Shown here piece by piece: positions 6,131 to 10,465 of a stretch of 10,465 nucleotides of DNA. The position numbers were made by a program, and so were the translations under genes. Source of the DNA: Deltaproteobacteria bacterium CG_4_8_14_3_um_filter_43_13. GTDB taxonomy: Bacteria; Desulfobacterota; UBA8473. Under the pieces are notes generated by a model. That model was not told where the DNA came from. It did not search any database and worked only from the letters and a program-made list of their open reading frames with translations. Positions within the stretch are counted from its first letter, which is position 1. Every line of letters begins with the position of its first letter. Location of the stretch: positions 1 to 10,465 of the forward strand of contig PFIF01000209.1 in NCBI GenBank assembly GCA_002782605.1, written 5' to 3'.

Positions 6131-6769
6131 ATGGTTTTTATTGAAACAGATGGTAAAACAGTTGAAGATGCAATTGAAAAGGCTTGCCAGGAATTTAATC
6201 TCCCTGAAGAGAGATTGAATATAGAAATTATTTCGGATGGTATCAGTGGTTTATTTGGTTTTATGGGAAGAAGAAAGGTAAAAATTAAAGCCAGTTTAAA
6301 GAAGGTTGACGGTAAAGAGAAACTTGAGAACGCAAAAAAGACGCTGGAGGAAATTCTTGCCAGATTAAAGGTAGATGCTACTGTTAATGCCGAAGACCTT
6401 GGAGATAAAATACTCCTCAATATCAACGGAGATGGCAGCGGTCTGCTTATTGGCAGGAGAGGTCGGACGTTAGATGCTTTACAGTACATTGTTGACAAGA
6501 TAGTCAATCGCTCCTCAGGAGATAGAAAGTGGATTATTATTGATACTGAAGGCTATAGGGAAAGAAGGACAGAATCCTTAAAAAACTTAGCCCTAAAATT
6601 GGGCGAAAAGGTCAAAAGGCTTGGAAAGCCTGTTTATATAACCCCATTAAATGCTCATGACCGAAGAGTCATCCACATGACCCTCCAGGACGATGCCCAA
6701 CTCATAACAAAGAGCAAAGGTGATGGCCACCTGAGAAAGGTGGTTATCTCCGCCAAAAAAGGTTTATAG
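6131..6769 (+). CDS. khpB: RNA-binding protein Jag/KhpB (Jag_N-KH-R3H)
   Basis: A 212-residue protein of the SpoIIIJ-associated Jag family, an RNA-binding protein linked in Gram-positives to cell elongation and division with KhpA. The N-terminal Jag domain (about 1-55) includes GISGLFGFMGRRKVKI (37-52). A KH domain (about 75-150) has the GxxG loop in GLLIGRRG (104-111). The R3H domain (about 150-212) has R178-x3-H182 in HDRRVIHM and ends GHLRKVVISA. ATG 6131 has a perfect AAGGAGG six bases upstream, the best ribosome site of the block. An in-frame extension back to 6002 would overlap yidC and is rejected. It sits 16 bases after yidC and 13 before mnmE. Confidence 0.95.
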   Translation: MVFIETDGKTVEDAIEKACQEFNLPEERLNIEIISDGISGLFGFMGRRKVKIKASLKKVDGKEKLENAKKTLEEILARLKVDATVNAEDLGDKILLNINGDGSGLLIGRRGRTLDALQYIVDKIVNRSSGDRKWIIIDTEGYRERRTESLKNLALKLGEKVKRLGKPVYITPLNAHDRRVIHMTLQDDAQLITKSKGDGHLRKVVISAKKGL

Positions 6770-6782
6770 CTTTAAGCAAATA

Positions 6783-8162
6783 ATGATTGATGAGGATACA
6801 ATAGCAGCCATAGCCACCCCATTTGGCACAGGGGGGATTGGAATCATTAAGATTAGCGGTCCTAAGTCTTTTGAGATTGCAAAAAAAATTTTCAGGAGAA
6901 AGGCTCAATCTTCCGCATTAAAACCCTACCACTTACACTATGGCGAGGTAATAGATACTCAGGATGGCTCAGTAATAGATGAAGCCTTGCTGTCATTCAT
7001 GCAAAAACCGACATCCTATACCAAAGAGGATGTGGTTGAGATAAACTGTCATAGTGGTTTTCTTGTTTTACAAAAAGTCCTTGAAATCGTATTAAAAGAA
7101 GGGGGCAGATTAGCAGAGCCGGGAGAATTCACAAAAAGAGCCTTTATTAACGGAAGAATTGATTTATCACAAGCTGAGGCAGTAGTTGACATAGTCAATT
7201 CTCAGACAAATGCCAGCCTTAGGGTAGCCACCCAACAACTAAAAGGTGTTTTATCAAAAGAGGTAATGAAGCTAAAAGAGGGCTTGTCAAACGTGTTGAC
7301 TTGTATTGAAGCCTCTATTGACTTTTCAGAAGAAGACATCGACATAATCCCCCCTCATGAACTGCTGAACAAGATCAAAGGATTGATGGATAACATCAGG
7401 AGATTAATAGACAGCTACGAAGAGGGAAGGTTTTATAGGGAGGGTATCTCAGCCATTATTATTGGAAAGCCTAATGTAGGAAAGTCTAGTTTGCTTAATG
7501 CCTTGCTCAAAGAAAAGCGGGCTATCGTCACCTCAATACCTGGAACAACCAGGGATATTATCGAAGAAGGAATCAATGTTAAAGGATTCCCATTGAAGAT
7601 CATAGATACAGCAGGAATGGGAGATACTAAAGATGTTATCGAAGAAGAAGGGATCAGATTAGCCAAAGAAAAGTTGGCCTCCGCTGACCTGGTGATACTG
7701 GTAATAGACAGCAGTCAGGAGTTGGACCAGGGAGATTTTGACATAATTGCGGAACTGTTCGACAAGAAAGTCATAGTTGCATTGAATAAGATTGATTTGA
7801 TACAGGAGAGCTCCATTAGCAAGGCTAAGGATAAGTTAAAGAATTATTCCATAGTACCCATCTCTGCTTTATATTCTCAAGGAATAGAAGAATTAAAAGA
7901 GGCGGTATTTTCTGCTATTATCCAGCATAAATTAGAATCCCCCCCATCGGTATTTATCACTAACATAAGGCATAAAATAGCTCTGGAAAAGGCACTGGAT
8001 AATCTAGCACATGCCGAAGAAAGCCTAATTAAAGAAATGTCCCCGGAATTTACCGCATTAGATATACAGCTTTCACTAAAATGTTTGGGCGAAATCGTTG
8101 GTGAAACTACCTCAGATGACATCCTGGATAGAATCTTCTCAGAATTCTGTATTGGTAAATAG
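6783..8162 (+). CDS. mnmE: tRNA modification GTPase MnmE
   Basis: A 459-residue protein, normal length. With MnmG it builds the 5-(carboxymethyl)aminomethyl group on U34 of tRNAs reading split codon boxes. The N-terminal folate-binding domain (about 1-118) starts DTIAAIATPFGTGGIG and ends PGEFTKRAFINGRIDLSQAE. The helical domain encloses the G domain: GKPNVGKS (228-235), TTRD (255-258), DTAGM (275-279), NKID (335-338) and SAL (361-363). The C-terminal CIGK (456-459) carries the essential cysteine at 456. All functional residues are intact. ATG 6783 gives the canonical N-terminus despite a weak ribosome site. The usual partner mnmG is not next door; radC converges after only 23 bases. Confidence 0.98.
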   Translation: MIDEDTIAAIATPFGTGGIGIIKISGPKSFEIAKKIFRRKAQSSALKPYHLHYGEVIDTQDGSVIDEALLSFMQKPTSYTKEDVVEINCHSGFLVLQKVLEIVLKEGGRLAEPGEFTKRAFINGRIDLSQAEAVVDIVNSQTNASLRVATQQLKGVLSKEVMKLKEGLSNVLTCIEASIDFSEEDIDIIPPHELLNKIKGLMDNIRRLIDSYEEGRFYREGISAIIIGKPNVGKSSLLNALLKEKRAIVTSIPGTTRDIIEEGINVKGFPLKIIDTAGMGDTKDVIEEEGIRLAKEKLASADLVILVIDSSQELDQGDFDIIAELFDKKVIVALNKIDLIQESSISKAKDKLKNYSIVPISALYSQGIEELKEAVFSAIIQHKLESPPSVFITNIRHKIALEKALDNLAHAEESLIKEMSPEFTALDIQLSLKCLGEIVGETTSDDILDRIFSEFCIGK

Positions 8163-8185
8163 ACTATTAAACTTACCTCTTTCTC

Positions 8186-8887
8186 TTATTTCAGAAACAG
8201 GCCTTTCTCTTTAAATGAGATGTGTCCGGCACTGCCTATTATCAGGTGATCTAGTGGTGTCAGATCAACAGCGTGGCAGGCTTTAACCAATCTTTCGTTT
8301 AATAATAAGTCGTGCTTGCTGGGCTTTAGACTACCTGAAGGATGATTGTGAACGAAGATGAGCCCGGAGGCATTCAATTCAAAGGCCTTTTTGATTATCT
8401 CCCTTGGGTAGACAGCGGATTGATCAACAGTGCCCTTAAACAAATCCTCAGCAGCCAGGACCACATTGGCACTATTCAGATAAATAACCTTAAAAACCTC
8501 TTCTTTTAGATTTGACATTGATAAAGAAAGGTATTCGAGCACATCCTCAGGTCCGTTAATAATAGCCTTACCAATGATATCTTCTTTCAATTGCCGCCTT
8601 GCAATCTCAGTAGCTGCGAGCAATTGTGCAATCTTGGCAGTCCCTAAACCTTTAATTTCTTCCAGGGCTTTTCTGTTGGCATGCAGTAACCCCCCAAGGC
8701 CACCAAACTGCTCAAGAAGTTCTCTTCCCAGCGAGACCGCATCCTTTCCCTTCATGCCTGTACGGAGTAGTATAGCCACCAATCCGGCATCGGATACATA
8801 TTCAGGGCCTTTCTCCAATAACAGCTCTCGAGGTCTCTCTGACCTTGGCCAATTCTTTATCCCATCGGTTTTCTTGGTTTTATTCAT
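8186..8887 (-). CDS. radC: RadC-family JAB/MPN domain protein
   Basis: A 233-residue RadC protein of normal length. An N-terminal helix-hairpin-helix region carries ALEEIKGLGTAKIAQLLAA (74-92). The C-terminal JAB/MPN domain has the metal site H180-x-H182-x10-D193 in HNHPSGSLKPSKHD and an upstream Glu (129/130) in KEEVFKVIYLN. The PREIIKKAFELNASGLIFVHNHPSG stretch is typical. Despite the name, a DNA repair role for RadC is doubtful in the literature; related proteins appear in mobile and competence contexts, and its substrate is unknown. ATG 8887 leads to the usual IKNWPRSERPRE N-terminus; its ribosome site is weak. It converges on mnmE. Confidence 0.95.
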   Translation of the reverse strand: MNKTKKTDGIKNWPRSERPRELLLEKGPEYVSDAGLVAILLRTGMKGKDAVSLGRELLEQFGGLGGLLHANRKALEEIKGLGTAKIAQLLAATEIARRQLKEDIIGKAIINGPEDVLEYLSLSMSNLKEEVFKVIYLNSANVVLAAEDLFKGTVDQSAVYPREIIKKAFELNASGLIFVHNHPSGSLKPSKHDLLLNERLVKACHAVDLTPLDHLIIGSAGHISFKEKGLFLK

Positions 8888-9188
8888 CTCATGAAAACCC
8901 TTTCTTAAACCATGAAATGAAATTATTCAGCAATAATTCTCTCTCTTTGGCTGCCCAGTAGTTTCCGCTTAGTAAGCAAATTATCCTTGACATATTCTCT
9001 TTTCTTCCCCATAATTTCCTCAACCTGTTAAAAGATTTAATTCTTCTCCCAGAATCCTTGAACCCTTTTCATCGACCAACTCTTTGGGAGATGAAACATA
9101 AGTATATTGATATTGCAGAAAACGTCAATACAGAATTTATTTCACAATGCCAGTTTATATTAATTGTAATCCTTGACTGCTTACCAAG
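8888..9188. other. Gene-free divergent gap between radC and the CsgG-like gene
   Basis: This gap of about 300 bases should hold the promoters of both radC (minus) and the lipoprotein gene (plus). A plausible plus-strand promoter lies at 9141-9170. On the minus strand a 29-codon open frame (8923-9012) with GAGG before its ATG is present but has no recognisable features. No RNA gene or strong hairpin is evident. Confidence 0.5.
9141..9170 (+). promoter_or_regulatory. Candidate promoter of the CsgG-like lipoprotein gene
   Basis: TTCACA (9141-9146) and TGTAAT (9165-9170), each five of six consensus matches, are separated by 18 bases. Transcription would begin near 9177, leaving a short leader before the AAGGAGG at 9194-9200. 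A transcript starting there would still include the ATG at 9189, though with almost no leader before it, which also favours the TTG start at 9207. Confidence 0.45.
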
Positions 9189-9206
9189 ATGATAAGGAGG
9201 TTAGCT

Positions 9207-9878
9207 TTGAAAACGAACAAAACAATCTTTCACCGATTTTTTATTGTTGGGTTTATGGTGTTATTCATGTGTTCCTGCGCTAATGTGCAGAGAACAAAAG
9301 TTAAATTGGGACCTGTGTCTTCATTCCCGATTGCACAGAGATATGTTATTGCAGCTGTCCCTTTTCAATACAAGGCTGAACAGGAACAGTACAAGAGTCT
9401 AAGCAATAAGCTGGTCGACCTGACCATTGATGAACTTTTAAAAACTGGAAGATTCCGGGTACTTGAAAGGAGTCGCATTGATGCCATTCTCCAAGAAATA
9501 CAATTGAGCCAAATGGGTATCATCGATGAAGCAGTGGCCAACCAGATTGGCAAACAGTTGGGTGCAGAAATGGTTTTGGTGGGAATTTTGACTGCTATAA
9601 AACCTATCAAGAAACGTGACAGCCTGGGCATTGTTTGGCAAGAAACAAGCGGTTTTGAAGTAAGCTTGCAGGGCCGCCTTATTAATATAAAGACTGGCGA
9701 AATTGTAGTTACTGCCAAAGCAACAGGAATGGAGTCTCAGCAAAAAAAAATGGCCTTTGGCGCCAAAACAGCAGTTGCTGTTGCAGAAGAAACATTGCTC
9801 AACAGGGCAGCAGAAACCGCGACAAAGATATTGATCCACAATCTGTCTAGTCAGATATCCCCTAAGACTAACCCATAG
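9207..9878 (+). CDS. CsgG-family outer-membrane lipoprotein (TTG start)
   Basis: From TTG 9207 the protein has 223 residues. A perfect AAGGAGG (9194-9200) stands six bases before this TTG. An ATG at 9189 would place that site inside the gene, so TTG is preferred. The N-terminus is a lipoprotein signal: basic start, hydrophobic core (FFIVGFMVLFM, 11-21), and a lipidation cysteine, C24 or C22, in MCSCAN. The mature part carries the CsgG-type alpha/beta fold: VIAAVPFQY, DLTIDELLKTGRFRVLERSRIDAILQE, QIGKQLGAEMVLVGILTAI, and GRLINIKTGEIVVTAKATG. CsgG forms the curli secretion pore in E. coli. This protein is shorter (CsgG is about 277 residues), and no csgA, csgB, csgE or csgF is nearby, so a role in curli is unlikely. 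Many stand-alone relatives are of unknown function. Confidence 0.85.
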   Translation: MKTNKTIFHRFFIVGFMVLFMCSCANVQRTKVKLGPVSSFPIAQRYVIAAVPFQYKAEQEQYKSLSNKLVDLTIDELLKTGRFRVLERSRIDAILQEIQLSQMGIIDEAVANQIGKQLGAEMVLVGILTAIKPIKKRDSLGIVWQETSGFEVSLQGRLINIKTGEIVVTAKATGMESQQKKMAFGAKTAVAVAEETLLNRAAETATKILIHNLSSQISPKTNP

Positions 9879-9948
9879 TGAAATGATAGGCCCTGATCTC
9901 ATCTCTTCGATGCAGTAGAATCTAAGCTTGTTTGATCGTGAAGCATTT

Positions 9949-9983
9949 AGGGGAATTCCGGGAACATAATACCTAATTCCCCT
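9949..9983. repeat. 9-bp perfect inverted repeat, REP-like
   Basis: AGGGGAATT (9949-9957) and AATTCCCCT (9975-9983) are perfect inverse copies around a 17-base loop. Within the left arm GGAATTCC (9952-9959) is itself palindromic. The element lies between the lipoprotein stop (9878) and the decayed transposase head. It resembles short palindromic repeats left near transposase genes, and could equally be a terminator-like hairpin for the lipoprotein gene, although no T-run follows. Confidence 0.55.
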
Positions 9984-10062
9984 CACCATGCGTTGTAGTC
10001 GATCATTATCTCACGCTACGGCTTGGTATGCAAGCGTTTAACCTTTACACAAGGAGATTGCA

Positions 10063-10281
10063 GTGGGCCAACACAAAGCCTACTCTTATACCCAGGGAAA
10101 ACTCATCCCCATCTTCTTTGAGAAACAGATTCTAGCAGGCACCTTTGAGTATTCCCTGAATCAAATTAACAGCCTGAAAAAGTCTAAGCTGATCGGGAAA
10201 CTAATTCCCTGCCAAAGGGCCTTTTCTACAGACTCGTTGGGCGCAAAAGAAAATCACAATGCTTCAAGGATAAAAACATAG
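10063..10281 (+). pseudogene. Truncated transposase N-terminus (IS1182-like) with unrelated tail
   Basis: A GTG start with AAGGAG (10051-10056) six bases upstream opens a 72-residue frame. Residues 8-35 (SYTQGKLIPIFF, then KQILAGTFEYSLNQI) resemble the extreme N-terminus of a family of IS1182/IS4-type DDE transposases, in which that segment is followed by several hundred more residues including the catalytic core. Here the resemblance stops after about 35 residues, and the remainder (NSLKKSKLIGKLIPCQ... to the stop) looks unrelated, so a deletion or fusion junction probably lies near base 10165. No catalytic domain is present and the product cannot be an active transposase. The family call is from memory of the motif. 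Confidence 0.6.
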
Positions 10282-10282
10282 T

Positions 10283-10432
10283 ATGTTTGTAATTGAGTAT
10301 GCGAATGGAGTTGCCGAGGACTTGAAAAACATCCGGGCGTATAAACGTACGCAAATATTGGACAGTATTGATGCCCAGCTTAAGCATGAACCTACTGTTC
10401 AAACTCGAAATCGGAAAATTCTAGTGCTTTGA
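10283..10432 (+). pseudogene. Truncated RelE/ParE-type toxin (N-terminal half)
   Basis: ATG 10283 begins one base after the preceding stop. The 49 codons encode VIEYANGVAEDLKNIRAYKR, then ILDSIDAQLKHEPTVQTRNRK, which matches the N-terminal half of RelE/ParE-like toxins of about 80-90 residues: beta strand, two helices, and the 'EPT..T.NRK.L' turn. The C-terminal strands holding the catalytic or gyrase-binding residues (usually 'WELRVG.YRVFYD') are missing: TGA 10430-10432 ends the frame, and neither other forward frame restores the expected sequence in the 33 bases that remain. No intact antitoxin gene is visible upstream; the neighbour is the transposase fragment. It is probably an inactivated toxin remnant. 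Confidence 0.7.
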
Positions 10433-10465
10433 CTTATAAATAACTTTACCAAAAATGTCTCCCCT

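Noticed and set aside
8923..9012. 29-codon open frame on the minus strand upstream of radC, with GAGG before its ATG
   Set aside because: The product is a short, highly charged peptide with no recognisable feature, no distinct promoter and no terminator; chance is the simpler explanation.
9438..9989. 183-codon open frame on the minus strand
   Set aside because: It is antisense to the CsgG-like gene, has erratic composition and no family features.

Overview
The window is a chromosomal segment of an AT-rich, Gram-negative-type bacterium. Evidence for an outer membrane is the YidC with a large periplasmic domain and a CsgG-type lipoprotein. Gene content and style (PAC2 protein, sirtuin, the rpmH-rnpA-yidD-yidC-jag-mnmE block, a probable UGA-decoded selenoprotein) fit a Desulfobacterota/Nitrospirota-like anaerobe, but no marker here fixes the phylum. 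The right end looks like a decayed mobile-element junction and may also be a contig edge.

Left part (1-2100): the 3' end of a DUF4143-type ATPase gene, a repeat-bearing gap, then a sirtuin gene on the minus strand. Divergent from the sirtuin, behind a good sigma70-like promoter, lies the most interesting item: a very small gene whose reading frame is interrupted by an in-frame TGA. Read as selenocysteine, it gives a 49-residue single-span membrane protein with a U-x4-C motif. A hairpin with an AGGAU loop starts 14 nt past the TGA and closely resembles a bacterial SECIS element. A strong hairpin terminator follows. I cannot assign a named family or function to this protein.

Middle (2100-8162, all plus strand): a 91-residue protein of unknown function, a PAC2-family protein, then the conserved block rpmH (L34), rnpA (RNase P protein), yidD, yidC, jag/khpB and mnmE. 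This block links ribosome and tRNA maturation to membrane protein insertion. The usual flanks are missing: no dnaA precedes rpmH within the window, and mnmG does not follow mnmE.

Right part (8163-10465): radC converges on mnmE. A CsgG-family lipoprotein gene follows; it probably starts at a TTG directly behind a strong Shine-Dalgarno. The last 600 bases hold a 9-bp inverted repeat, the head of a transposase gene that loses family resemblance after about 35 codons, and the N-terminal half of a RelE/ParE-type toxin.
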